DNA of 64,000 nucleotides from Gracilibacillus oryzae. Lineage in GTDB: Bacteria > Bacillota > Bacilli > Bacillales > Amphibacillaceae. The stretch lies in contig NZ_ML762433.1 of the NCBI RefSeq assembly GCF_009498735.1, positions 56,148 to 120,147 of the forward strand, given 5' to 3'. Numbering within the stretch: position 1 is the stretch's first letter; every line of letters starts with the position of its first letter. The position numbers and the translations under genes were made by a program. Shown here one piece after another: positions 46,729-56,688 of the stretch. The notes beneath the pieces are model-generated. The model was not told where the DNA came from, searched no databases, and saw only the letters and a list, made by a program, of their open reading frames with translations.

Positions 46729-49068
46729 TCAAACTGCGACAACAATTTTATGACCGCTGATACTTTTACCATTAACTTTAATTTGTCGTTCCTCATTTTC
46801 TGGAAGATACAATGTTATTTGATCAAATGGAAGATCGTATTTACCTTCAACTTCAGTGTTTAGTTCAATCACGTCATCATTGCATTCCATTTTCACTTTA
46901 ATATTTGTGTAGATTCCCTCTTGATAATCCAATGTGTTCCCATCATCTTCATAAATCCACTCTTCTGTAACTCCACTTGTCTTGTATGGGAAGATTAAGA
47001 TGCCTCTTTCCTCTTTCGTATCAGAGAAGCTGATTTCACCGTCCCTAATCGGCAGAATGGAGCCGGCTTGAGCGAACATCGGAATAGTTTCTAATGGAGC
47101 ATCTACTGTTATATCCTTACCACCTTGATAGTACTCATTAGTGTTCACATCATACCATCCATGCTTGTTATCAGGTAAGTAGACATCTCTTTCTATTGCC
47201 CCTTTTTCTACAACATTACAAATCAATAACTTCTCTCCAACAATAAAATCATCATTCTCTGCGAATGTGTTAGGATCATTGTCAAATTGATATAAAGTCG
47301 GTGTTAAAATTGGTTTATATTCTTTATGTGCTTTATGCACTGCCTGATACATAAACGGAATCCACTTTACTCGTTCCTTCATTAACCCTCTGATTAACTC
47401 TAAATATTCTGGATACATCCATGGAACATTTACTGTTTTATCATCATTCCAAGAGTGGATCGTGAATCTTGGGTGGAATATCCCGTTTTGAATCCAACGT
47501 ACAAATAACTCCGGTTCAGGAGCTAAACCTGAGAAGCCTCCGACATCATGGCCAAAATTGTAGACACCGCTCATACTTAAGCTTAGACCCATTTTTATGT
47601 TGTAACGAATGGTTTTCCACTCCGTAAAGTTATCTCCTGACCATGTTTGTACATATTTCTGTAATCCGGCTGCCCCTGATCTGGAAATAAGATATGGACG
47701 GATATTAGGATAAAATTCTTTTTGTGCTTCATAAGAAGCTTTCATCATTAACATCGTTTGGATTGGTTTAATGTGACTTACCGGCAGTTGGTCACCAAAT
47801 CCATGTGCTAATGCTTCTTCATCCCAGATTTCGTATTCATTGTTATCATTCCATGTTGAATCAATTCCGTAAGATAACAATTGTTCTTTGACTTTATCTT
47901 TCCACCAATTGAAAGTACCTTCATTAGTGAAGTCTAAATATGAACCAGTATCATCCCAGAACTGTGACGTTTCCGGTTCACTTGCGTCCTTGGATAAAAT
48001 GAAATACTGTTTCTCAGCAAGTTCTTCATACATTGGATGATCATGCAATAGTGCTGGTTTGATATTGGCACATAATTTAATCTCATTATTATGGAAATCT
48101 TCCACCATTTCATGAGGTGTTGGAATTTTGGAATAATCCCAGTTAAATACATACCGTTTGTCACCAATACTTGTATATCCAGATGATAATTGGAAAGAAT
48201 CACATGGAATATCAAATTCTTTACATGAATTTACGAATTTCTTTAATTGTTCCTGTGCATCAGGTTCATCGGTATAAGTCATTGTTGATCCTGAATAACC
48301 CAGGCTCCACTTCGGAGGCATAATTGTTTGACCTGTCAGTCTAGAAAATGACTCTACAACATCTTTGATGCGTGGTCCCAGAATAAAGTAATAGTCTAAA
48401 TTACCTTTGCTAGCATAATAATATTTATACCAGCCATGGTAATTATCTAATTCATTTCCTAAATCAAAGACAGAATCACTGTAATTATCATAATACAATC
48501 CATATGCAATTTCTGTTTTTTTATTGTAAGTGACATAGTATGGAATATGTTTATATAATGGATCCGTATTTTCAGCATCATATCCCATAGCATCAATTGT
48601 TTGCATGCGATATCGTTTTCCAGCTTTATTTAAAGGACCGCCTTTTTCACCTAACCCATAATATGATTCATCTCTCGTTCTTTCAAGGTAGTGATATACG
48701 CCATTCCCTAAGCTTTGATTAAAATTATAGCTTTGGGTCTTTCGATCATGAAATTTCAGGCCATTAAGTTCTATTTTCACTTTTAATTTACTTGTGATTA
48801 TTTCAACTTCCTGATCCGTTTGATTGAGTTCAAATTCAGGTAAGCTGAATGGTGACAGGTCAGCCTTATTTCGGCCTTCCTTTGGCATATCCTCCATTCC
48901 TGGAGTAATTGCCCAAGTCTTCTCTAATAATGGATGTTTCTCCTCTGGCATATATACACGAACAATGTCTTCTTCCAGTACATATACATGAGCGATAATA
49001 TCTTCAGCCTTTAATGTAACTGTATTATTTTCTGCAGAATCTACCTTGAAGTATTTTTCTTTAATCAT
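46729..49068 (-). CDS. GH31 alpha-glycosidase
   Basis: 779 residues, no signal peptide. An N-terminal beta-sandwich (about 1-240) is followed by a TIM barrel. The probable nucleophile is D408 in STWNDNNEYE, and the probable acid/base D479 in WSGDNFTEW, with SRSGAAGLQ between them. C-terminal beta domains start after about residue 590. The WNDNNE variant at the nucleophile differs from the usual WxDMNE of common alpha-glucosidases, so the substrate may be unusual. It is 18 bp after the TRAP transporter genes and lies between them and glpK. This suggests an imported alpha-glycoside, possibly one that contains glycerol. The substrate is inference; alpha-glucosidase or alpha-xylosidase remain possible. 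Confidence 0.88.
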   Translation of the reverse strand: MIKEKYFKVDSAENNTVTLKAEDIIAHVYVLEEDIVRVYMPEEKHPLLEKTWAITPGMEDMPKEGRNKADLSPFSLPEFELNQTDQEVEIITSKLKVKIELNGLKFHDRKTQSYNFNQSLGNGVYHYLERTRDESYYGLGEKGGPLNKAGKRYRMQTIDAMGYDAENTDPLYKHIPYYVTYNKKTEIAYGLYYDNYSDSVFDLGNELDNYHGWYKYYYASKGNLDYYFILGPRIKDVVESFSRLTGQTIMPPKWSLGYSGSTMTYTDEPDAQEQLKKFVNSCKEFDIPCDSFQLSSGYTSIGDKRYVFNWDYSKIPTPHEMVEDFHNNEIKLCANIKPALLHDHPMYEELAEKQYFILSKDASEPETSQFWDDTGSYLDFTNEGTFNWWKDKVKEQLLSYGIDSTWNDNNEYEIWDEEALAHGFGDQLPVSHIKPIQTMLMMKASYEAQKEFYPNIRPYLISRSGAAGLQKYVQTWSGDNFTEWKTIRYNIKMGLSLSMSGVYNFGHDVGGFSGLAPEPELFVRWIQNGIFHPRFTIHSWNDDKTVNVPWMYPEYLELIRGLMKERVKWIPFMYQAVHKAHKEYKPILTPTLYQFDNDPNTFAENDDFIVGEKLLICNVVEKGAIERDVYLPDNKHGWYDVNTNEYYQGGKDITVDAPLETIPMFAQAGSILPIRDGEISFSDTKEERGILIFPYKTSGVTEEWIYEDDGNTLDYQEGIYTNIKVKMECNDDVIELNTEVEGKYDLPFDQITLYLPENEERQIKVNGKSISGHKIVVAV

Positions 49069-49086
49069 AATTTAAACCTCACTTTT

Positions 49087-50397
49087 TTATAATAAGCCTA
49101 ATAATCTAGGAATAAATAAACTAATCCATTCAAAATATGTTACTAAGAAAAGTGTAATAACTAATGGAATATACAAGAGAAATAATGGCTTAATTATTCT
49201 CTCAATCGGAACATTCGCTACACTGCTTCCGACAAATAATGCACTTCCTACTGGTGGTGTCGTAATACCGATACACAGGTTAAAAACAAGAATTACACCG
49301 AAATGTACTGGATCTATTCCTATATTAGTGACAATAGGAAGGAAGATTGGTGTAAAGATTAATATAGCTGGAGTAATATCCATAAAAGTACCAATTATTA
49401 GAAGGATAACATTCATTAATAATAAAATAATAATCGGATTATCGGATATAGACATTAGAAAGTCTGTCATATATTGCGGGATTCCTGCATATGCCATAAC
49501 CCACGACATAATAGAAGATGTCCCAACAAGAAACAATACTACCCCTGTCATGACGATCGTTTCTTTTAAGATTTTTGGAATGTGATTAAGTTTAATTTCA
49601 CGATAAATTGCTGCAAGAATCATGGAGTACACTACAGCCACTGCCGCTGCTTCTGTCGCTGTAAAAATACCAGCTACAATCCCGCCGATTACCACAACAA
49701 TTAAGGATAAGCTTGGTAAGGCATCTAAAACAACAGCAAGTCCTTGTTTGAAATTAACTTTTTCAGCAATTGGGTACTTTTCTTTTCTAGCAATAAAATA
49801 AGCAACAATCATGATGGAGAGTCCCATCAAGATTCCAGGCAAATAACCAGCCATAAATAGTGCAGAAATGGATGTTCCCCCGCTTACCAATGAATACACG
49901 ATAAAAGCAGTAGTTGGCGGGATCAATAAACCTGCAGGTGAAGAAGCAATATTTACAGCAGCAGAGAATGCCGGATCATACTTCTCTTTTTTCTGTAATG
50001 GATTCATCACACTTCCTATCGCCGCCGCTGAAGCAACTGCTGAACCGGAAATGGATCCGAACAACATGTTCCCGACAACATTCGTATGAGCTAAAGAGCC
50101 AGGCAATCTGCCTACAAATAACTTGGCTAAGTTTATCAGCCGAATCGCAATACCGCCATTATTCATAATACTGCCAGACAGCATAAAGAAGATAATTGCA
50201 AGTAATGTAAAGCTGTTAATACCTCCAAACAATTTCTGTGCTGCCGTAAATGTTATCATTTCTAATGGAACTAACGTTAGTCCTGCCAATATAGAGGATA
50301 CCCCAACCCCAACTGAAATAGGCACACCTAGTATTAATAGTAAAAAAAATGTTCCGAATAATACAATAGTTGCTAATAAAGTTGCATCCATCGTCAT
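49087..50397 (-). CDS. dctM: TRAP transporter large permease (DctM)
   Basis: 436 residues with about twelve membrane segments, matching the DctM family. Blocks: LLILGVPISVGVGVSSIL, the NxxxSxxxGSAVASAAAIGSVMNP region (GSISGSAVASAAAIGSVM), ASSPAGLLIPPTT and PVGSALFVGSSVANV. It forms the sodium- or proton-driven channel with DctQ. Its ATG overlaps the dctQ stop (ATGA), which shows coupling. The order dctP, dctQ, dctM, GH31 points to uptake of a glycoside or organic acid. Confidence 0.93.
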   Translation of the reverse strand: MTMDATLLATIVLFGTFFLLLILGVPISVGVGVSSILAGLTLVPLEMITFTAAQKLFGGINSFTLLAIIFFMLSGSIMNNGGIAIRLINLAKLFVGRLPGSLAHTNVVGNMLFGSISGSAVASAAAIGSVMNPLQKKEKYDPAFSAAVNIASSPAGLLIPPTTAFIVYSLVSGGTSISALFMAGYLPGILMGLSIMIVAYFIARKEKYPIAEKVNFKQGLAVVLDALPSLSLIVVVIGGIVAGIFTATEAAAVAVVYSMILAAIYREIKLNHIPKILKETIVMTGVVLFLVGTSSIMSWVMAYAGIPQYMTDFLMSISDNPIIILLLMNVILLIIGTFMDITPAILIFTPIFLPIVTNIGIDPVHFGVILVFNLCIGITTPPVGSALFVGSSVANVPIERIIKPLFLLYIPLVITLFLVTYFEWISLFIPRLLGLL

Positions 50398-50885
50398 TCA
50401 CCTTCTTCCTGATCGATCTTTTTATAACTGCTTATCCCTAAAAGTTTGTATATTATGATGATAAAACCGCTAATCGGTATAATCGAATAAACAAGCCCTT
50501 TAGAGATACCTAATATAGGAGTTGTTTGTACGCTCGTTATGTTTACAGCATCAATCCCACCAATTATTAAGAATACAACTGCAAACAATACAATAATTAA
50601 ATCAACAAAGATGGTAGTTGCCAATTGGCCCTTTTTATTTAATTTATTTGTAGCAAAAGTCAATGCTAAATGTTGGTTGGAACCAAACGCATAACTCGCA
50701 CCTAATAACGAAGTCCATATCAGTAAAAATCCTAATAATTCATTTGTAAATGTACTTGGACTTCCAAGAACATAACGTGAGACCACTTGCCAGATTGCAC
50801 CCAACACTAATATTAATAATAATATGGAAGCAACAGATAAAATTATCCGATCCAACCCTGTTTTAATTTTAGATACGATAGACAT
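50394..50885 (-). CDS. dctQ: TRAP transporter small permease (DctQ)
   Basis: 163 residues with four membrane helices. The DctQ outline is clear: ILSVASILLLILVLGAIWQVVSRYVLG near the start, TNELLGFLLIWTSLLGASYAFGSNQHLALTF in the middle. It pairs with DctM in the membrane and stabilises the complex. It lies 49 bp after dctP and overlaps dctM by four bases. Confidence 0.92.
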   Translation of the reverse strand: MSIVSKIKTGLDRIILSVASILLLILVLGAIWQVVSRYVLGSPSTFTNELLGFLLIWTSLLGASYAFGSNQHLALTFATNKLNKKGQLATTIFVDLIIVLFAVVFLIIGGIDAVNITSVQTTPILGISKGLVYSIIPISGFIIIIYKLLGISSYKKIDQEEGE

Positions 50886-50934
50886 GGAGTGAACTCTCCT
50901 CCCTTTAATAATTCAACATAGTTTTTTGAATTGT

Positions 50935-51942
50935 TTATTTTAACTCATTAATTCGTTCCATAAGTTCTGCAATATTTTCATCTTTCATAAATTCTTCGTG
51001 CAAAGGCTTAACTTTTTCAATAAACGGTTCTTTATTAACATCGTTAAAGGTAACTCCCATTTCCTTTGCCTGTTCAACTGCTTCATCTAATGCTTTATTC
51101 CATAGTTCTGTATGTTCTTCCCTAGTTTCTTGTGCGACTTCTTCAAATATTTTTTGCTCTTCTTCTGTAAGACTGTTCCATAATTTTTCACTAATAACAA
51201 CAATATCAGGAATATTGGTATGTTCAGTAAAGGAGAAATAGTCAGTAACCTCTCCATGCTGTCCTGTTGTTAAAGCAGTTGGATTACTTTCAGCTCCATC
51301 AATAACCCCTTGTTGCAATGCAGTGTAAATTTCACCATATGAAAGCGGAGTTGCAGTACCACCAAGAGCTTCTACCATATTGATCGCTGTCTTACTGTTC
51401 ATTACACGAATTTTCAATCCTTCAAGATCTTCCGGTGTTTCTATTGGTCTGTTCGTTGTATAGAAACTGCGTGCACCGGAGTCGAAATATGATAGGCCTC
51501 TAAAACCAATTTCTGTAGTGGATTGATAAATATCCTGGGCAACATCAGATTCCATTACTTTTCTATAATGCTCATCACTTGTAAAAATATATGGCAAAGA
51601 GAAAATAGAAAATTCTTGGGAAAATGACTCTAATGCTCCTGCACTTACCTTTGTCATGTCAACAGAACCATTTTGAATTTGCTCTAATATTTCGGTTTCA
51701 TTACCTAATATCCCATTAGGATAAATTTCAAAGGTAATACTTCCATTTGTTCTCTCTTCAATTTTGCTTGCAAATGATGTTAACGCCTGGTGTATAACAT
51801 GGTCCTCATTCATATTGTGTGCTAATTTCACAACTTTTGATTTATCGCCAGTATTAGCGGTTTCATTATTACTGCAAGCTGCAAGTGATACTATCATTAT
51901 TAATAAGATACCTAACACGATACCTCTTATCAGTTTTCTCAT
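50935..51942 (-). CDS. dctP: TRAP transporter solute-binding protein (DctP)
   Basis: 335 residues from the ATG at 51942 (GGGGG 8 nt upstream). The signal peptide ends in the lipobox SLAAC, so it is a membrane-tethered lipoprotein. DctP fold with FEIYPNGILGNETEILEQIQNGSVDM, then GLKIRVMNSKTAINMVEALGGTATPLSYGEIYTALQQGVIDGAESN, where Arg (IRVM) is the usual carboxylate-binding residue of the family. A retained Arg hints at an acidic ligand such as a uronate or sulfonated sugar. It is the first gene of the TRAP-GH31 unit, with cre-like sequence upstream. The ligand is unknown. Confidence 0.92.
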   Translation of the reverse strand: MRKLIRGIVLGILLIMIVSLAACSNNETANTGDKSKVVKLAHNMNEDHVIHQALTSFASKIEERTNGSITFEIYPNGILGNETEILEQIQNGSVDMTKVSAGALESFSQEFSIFSLPYIFTSDEHYRKVMESDVAQDIYQSTTEIGFRGLSYFDSGARSFYTTNRPIETPEDLEGLKIRVMNSKTAINMVEALGGTATPLSYGEIYTALQQGVIDGAESNPTALTTGQHGEVTDYFSFTEHTNIPDIVVISEKLWNSLTEEEQKIFEEVAQETREEHTELWNKALDEAVEQAKEMGVTFNDVNKEPFIEKVKPLHEEFMKDENIAELMERINELK

Positions 51943-52258
51943 TGTCCTAACCCCCAATAATTAAAGTTCTCCCTATCATATTGAATTAATTTACCTGATA
52001 AACAAATTCTCCTCTATTTAAGCGTTTTACTGTTGACAAAACAAAAGATCCAGACTAAAAAGGTAATATGGCAAAAATTCAATAAACTATCGAATAACCA
52101 TATAACCTAAACTAGCCGGATCTCCAAATCTCCATAATGCTTTGTTTTATTAACTTGTAAGATATACAATATCTCATTTTAAAAACGCTGTCAATGGAAT
52201 ATGACAAAATAATTTAATCCCCAAACTAATTATTTAATCAGCCCCTGTATTGAAGAAA
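51943..52258. promoter_or_regulatory. Upstream region of the TRAP unit
   Basis: 316 bp. It holds a cre-like site TAAAAACGCTGTCA (52180-52193, one mismatch), a second weaker one at 52017-52030, and a long imperfect inverted repeat (52047-52071 with 52098-52122; stems GATCC/GGATC, AGGT/ACCT and ATATGG/CCATAT). I found no convincing -35/-10 pair. Confidence 0.4.
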
Positions 52259-52804
52259 TCAATATTTCCAAAGGTTTGACCTTGAGGTAGTAATCGCTTT
52301 GGCTCCACTATTAAGCGCAGTGTCTATATCTTCTTTTGATTTTATTAAACCACCAGCGATAACTGGTATCCCTGTCTTATCAACGATGTCAATAATGATA
52401 GATGGCACAATCCCTGGTAAGACTTCAATATAATCTGGTTGAGTTTTTGTCACCAGTTCTAAGTTCTTGTCAATTGCAGAGCTATCAATAGCAAATAATC
52501 GTTGGATTGCGATAATATTATTCTTTTTTGCCATAGAGATGACATTAGCTCTTGTAGAAATTACTCCGTCAATCTTAATATCTCTAATTAAATATTCCAT
52601 CCCATACTGATCGACCTTTAATCCATTGATTAAATCAACATGAACAAATACCTTCTTTTTTTTATTTCGAATTAGTTTAACTAATTGACCTAATTGTGCA
52701 ATTCTTGTTTCAAGTAAGATGACGATTGGAAAGTCACTTTCTAATATTTTTTCAAAATCTTTCATATTCCTTACGGCTGGTAATACTCCTGTTAGTTGCA
52801 TCAT
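52259..52804 (-). CDS. glpP: Glycerol-3-phosphate-responsive antiterminator GlpP
   Basis: 181 residues, the size and outline of GlpP. A TIM-barrel-like fold with VFVHVDLINGLKVDQYGMEYL, DGVISTRANVISMAKK, IQRLFAIDSSAI, DYIEVLPGIVPSII and PVIAGGLIKSKEDI. With bound glycerol-3-phosphate it acts on leader mRNA to let transcription pass terminators of glp genes. The fitting leader hairpin is in front of glpK (46580-46646). In Bacillus glpP lies directly before glpFK; here the TRAP-GH31 unit is inserted between. Confidence 0.93.
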   Translation of the reverse strand: MMQLTGVLPAVRNMKDFEKILESDFPIVILLETRIAQLGQLVKLIRNKKKKVFVHVDLINGLKVDQYGMEYLIRDIKIDGVISTRANVISMAKKNNIIAIQRLFAIDSSAIDKNLELVTKTQPDYIEVLPGIVPSIIIDIVDKTGIPVIAGGLIKSKEDIDTALNSGAKAITTSRSNLWKY

Positions 52805-53110
52805 TCATTCACCTACTATATAAATTTTGCGAATCGATTATATTTTCAATAGAATATAATGAAACATATCCCCTTCACTATACTCTATCATACATACCAG
52901 AAATTCTGACAATTCGCACAACTCAAACAAAAATATTATTATTTTCGACAATTTCATGATATGATAATTAATGTGCCTATTTTTTATAGCTCTTATGCGA
53001 TCATATGAAGTTATATCCTCTACCCAACTCCAGCCAATAACATAAGCAAGACTTCTAATAGCTCGATATTACTTATTAAAAAATTATTAATTTGAAAGGA
53101 AGTGGGATAA
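52805..53110. other. Divergent region between glpP and ppc
   Basis: 306 bp, AT-rich. A run near 52955-52972 (ATGATATGATAATTAATG) could hold -10 boxes, but no matching -35 was clear. No hairpin or cre was seen. Confidence 0.35.
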
Positions 53111-55867
53111 ATGGGAGCAATTTCTGACGAAAAATCAAAAGTTTCCTTACTGCAAGACGTAGAATATTTAACAAAAATATTAGATGACGTACTACTTCAC
53201 GAAGGTGGAGAACCTTTATTGGATATTGTCAAACAAATTCGTGAGCTTTCAACGAAAGTAAGAGAAACAGAAGATAATGAATCACAAAAACAGATCAAAC
53301 AAACAATCAAGGAGCTTGATCCGGGCTCAAGACAGAATGTAATCCGCGCATTTGCGATTCATTTACATTTATTAAATATCGCTGAGCAAAACTATCGTAC
53401 ACGACGACGCCGTGAGTATCAAGCACAGGATGCTGATATTATTCAACCAGGTTCCCTGGAAGCTGGAGTGAAACAATTATTTGATAACAATGTAACACCA
53501 GAACAAATAACGGAATTACTTGAAAAATTATCTCTGGAATTAATTATGACTGCCCATCCGACAGAGGCAACCAGAAGAACTATTTTACAAATTCATAAAC
53601 GAATTGCTAACCTTCTTACATCATGGGATTATGCTGTAACGCGTTATTCTAAGAAAATGATTAAAGAAAGAATTGCAAATGAAATTACAATTCTTTGGCA
53701 AACACAAGAAATCAGACAGAATAAACCATCAGTTATGAAAGAGGTCTCAAATGGTCTTTATTATTTTGACCATGTACTGTTTGATGTACTGCCTCGAGTT
53801 CATGATGATTTAGAAGATTTGCTATATGAAAAATACAAACAAAGATGGAATATTCCATCATTCTTACGTTTTGGTTCATGGATTGGCGGAGATCGTGATG
53901 GGAATCCAAATGTTAAAGCAACAACAACTTTTGAGACATTAAAATGCCATCGTGAGCTGGTACTGAGAAAATATAATGAAGCTTTAGATACATTAAAGGA
54001 TCGTATGAGCCACTCAGATTCGAATGTTAATGTGAGTGATGAAATTCTCGAATCAATTAAGAAAGATCAAAAAGAACTAAACGAAAATGGCTGGCATAAA
54101 GAAGATGAAGTATATCGTGTAAAGCTATCTTTAATGTTAAAGAAATTGGAATACACTGCAAATGATGATGAGCGAGGATATCAGAAGTCTGAAGAACTTC
54201 TTGCTGATTTATATCTTATTCGTGAAAGCATGAAGCTTCACCATCCAAAGAGTAATCCAATCAAGCTATTAAGAAAAGTTATTCGACAGGTTGACTTGTT
54301 TGGGTTCCATTTAGCTTCATTAGATATCCGTAACCATAGTGGTGAACATGAGTCAGCCCTTAAAGAAGTATTGAAAAATGTGAATATTACTGAAGACTAC
54401 TCTTCCCTTAATGAGGAAGATAAAGTAAAAACATTGATTCAAATTTTGGAAAATCCACGTCCAATGATTTCTATCTATGATGAATTCTCTCCTGAAACAC
54501 TGGAAGTAATTGATACTTTCCGCATGATCAAGCGTGCTCAAGATACGTTTGGTATCAGAGCTATTGAAGTTTACTTAATTAGTATGACTAGTGCGGTAAG
54601 TGACTTGCTTGAAGTTCTTGTTCTTGCTAAAGAAGCAGGATTATACCGTGTATATCCTGATGGTAAAGTTGTGAGTAAAATTCACGTCGCACCATTACTT
54701 GAAACAATAGATGACTTAAAGAATGGTCCAGGAATGATCAAACAATTATTCGATATTCCATTATACCGTAAACACCTGGAAGCACGCGGCGAATTGCAGG
54801 AAGTAATGTTAGGTTACTCTGACAGCAGTAAAGATGGTGGAAACATTACTGCTAATTGGGAACTTTATAAAGCACAGCAGGAAATCCACGAAATCGCCTC
54901 AAGCTATGGGGTGAAATTGAAATATTTCCACGGTCGTGGCGGTTCTTTAGGACGCGGTGGCGGATCATTATATTCAAGCATTCTTTCCCAGCCGCCTATT
55001 ACATTAGGTGATGGTGTTAAGATCACTGAACAAGGGGAAGTACTGTCATCACGTTATTTACTGGAAGATATCGCATATCGAAGCTTAGAACAGGCGACAT
55101 CTACTCTTATGACAAGTATCGTTGGTATTAATGATCAAACAGCAAATGATCCTCAACCAACAAAAGAAGAAGAAGAAGTAATGTAAATGATCTCTGAATA
55201 CGCATTAAAAAAATATCAATCATTAGTATTTGAAGATCCTGGGTTTATTAAATACTTTAACCAGGCAACACCACTACATGAACTTGGTGATTTAAATATC
55301 GGTTCACGTCCAATGAAGCGTAAAGGAAGTAATCGATTTGAAGATCTTCGTGCTATTCCTTGGGTATTTGCATGGACTCAATCCCGCCAATTGCTTCCAG
55401 CTTGGTTTGCTGCAGGTACAGGTATCAAGAAGTATTTAGATGAAACAAATAACCTCGAAATATTTAAGAATATGTATCGACACTGGCCGTTCTTTGAAGC
55501 AACCATTAATAATCTGCAAATGGCATTAACGAAAGCTGACCTGAAGACAGCTAGTGGATATGCCAATATGATGGAAGACAAAGAAATCAGTCAGCGAATC
55601 TTTTCTCAAATAGAGGAAGAATACAATCTGACAAAAGATATTGTTTTACAAATTACTGGTTTAGATGAATTACTTGATCATAAGCCAAATATTAAAGAAT
55701 CAGTCAAATTACGTAATCCATTAGTGGATCCATTAAACCAGCTCCAAGTATTACTTGTTTCTCAACTTAGAAAAGAAGAAGAGGGCAGCGAGCAATATGA
55801 TGAATTATTAGTGGAAGCACTTCTGACAATCAACGGGGTTGCAGCAGGTTTACGTAACACTGGATGA
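53111..55867 (+). pseudogene. ppc: Phosphoenolpyruvate carboxylase, interrupted by one in-frame stop
   Basis: One frame of 919 codons broken by TAA at 55184-55186; an ATG follows immediately in the same frame. The first part (691 residues) carries the catalytic His region (LIMTAHPTEATRR, H149), RFGSWIGGDRDGNPNV, GYSDSSKDGG and HGRGGSLGRGGG near residue 613. The second part (226 residues from 55187) carries LRAIPWVFAWTQSR and the C-terminal RNTG. The phrase around the stop (KEEEEVM, stop, MISEYALKKYQSLV) aligns without gap with E. coli Ppc, where a Glu or Asp stands at the stop, so GAA to TAA is likely. AAGGAAGTGGG precedes the ATG at 53111. Either the enzyme is lost, or the halves are made by termination-reinitiation and assemble. 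The terminator after 55867 is intact. Confidence 0.85.
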
Positions 55868-55878
55868 TTACAAGTTCT

Positions 55879-55914
55879 ATCCTTTGGGTATACTTTACCC
55901 AAAGGATTTTTTTA
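55879..55914 (+). terminator. Terminator of ppc
   Basis: ATCCTTTGGGTA (55879-55890) and TACCCAAAGGAT (55896-55907), a 5-nt loop and a run of seven T residues. A textbook Rho-independent terminator. Confidence 0.9.
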
Positions 55915-55967
55915 TTCTTTGTCAATCTCCTTTTTAAAAAGTAAAGAAAGCATAAACGGAGATGTCT

Positions 55968-56076
55968 AGCTCCAAGCGCCTGCCCCTCGAGGTCTTAAGC
56001 GATCCTGCTTTGTGGCAAAGATCGCCACGTCGCAGTTTCGCTTAAGCTTGTCGGGGCAGAACGGGCGCTTTGAGCT
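55968..56076. repeat. Palindromic interspersed repeat (bcr-like)
   Basis: About 109 bp, GC-rich compared with its surroundings, forming a long imperfect hairpin. AGCTCCAAGCGCC...TGCCCC...TTAAGCGA on one arm pairs with TCGCTTAAG...GGGGCAG...GGCGCTTTGAGCT on the other. The flank GGAGATGTCTAGCTCC reappears inverted at 63866-63888 near the IS element. Repeats of this type are frequent in Bacillaceae intergenic regions. Confidence 0.65.
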
Positions 56077-56179
56077 TTTCTTAAAATGTGTCTATTTTAT
56101 GAATTAATTGTTACAATTTTTTGAACACTATGCTATAATAAATGTAAACACTTACAAAATTCTAAACGGGGTGAAAATT

Positions 56180-56461
56180 ATGGGTATTCTGGTAATTTTC
56201 TTGTTTATATTTAGTTTTACGCCATTTCTATTATGGGGTGACAAATGGAAAAAAACAGCTGTATTACAAATTCCGTTTGTAATCGGTGCTTGGTTTATAT
56301 TTATTAAGCATATGATGGTCGGGATTGCCCCTAACGAAAGCTACTTATGGATAATATTCATTGCAAATTTAGTCTATGGCCACATTGCCTTTACCATCAT
56401 TTTATTGGAATTAAGAAAATCAATGAAATTCCGTCAAAGCTATTTTAACAGAACAGTTTAA
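56180..56461 (+). CDS. Small membrane protein of unknown function
   Basis: 93 residues from the ATG at 56180, which has ACGGGGTGA 6 nt upstream; the longer frame from 56108 has no ribosome site. Three hydrophobic segments (about 3-20, 28-46 and 58-78) give a compact integral membrane protein. The ending LLELRKSMKFRQSYFNRTV is basic and probably cytoplasmic. I do not recognise a family. It stands alone between the repeat and a terminator. Confidence 0.7.
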   Translation: MGILVIFLFIFSFTPFLLWGDKWKKTAVLQIPFVIGAWFIFIKHMMVGIAPNESYLWIIFIANLVYGHIAFTIILLELRKSMKFRQSYFNRTV

Positions 56462-56497
56462 ATAACCTATAAGGACAAGAGTAATTTATCATACTGT

Positions 56498-56530
56498 AAT
56501 CCGTACAATTCAAATTGTACGGATTGTTTT
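56498..56530 (+). terminator. Terminator after the small membrane protein
   Basis: AATCCGTACAATT (56498-56510) and AATTGTACGGATT (56513-56525) form a palindrome followed by GTTTTGG on the plus strand. Confidence 0.65.
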
Positions 56531-56688
56531 GGTATTCTGAAAACATCTTCCTCTACTTTCTAAAGTCCTGCTTTTGAAAAAAATCTTCCAGGTGTGCTTA
56601 CAATTCCAGATAATTTCTCATCCTTGTTTGAATACGCTTTCTCAAGTATAATTTAGTTATATAATATTCAGATTTAGGAGGGAATATA

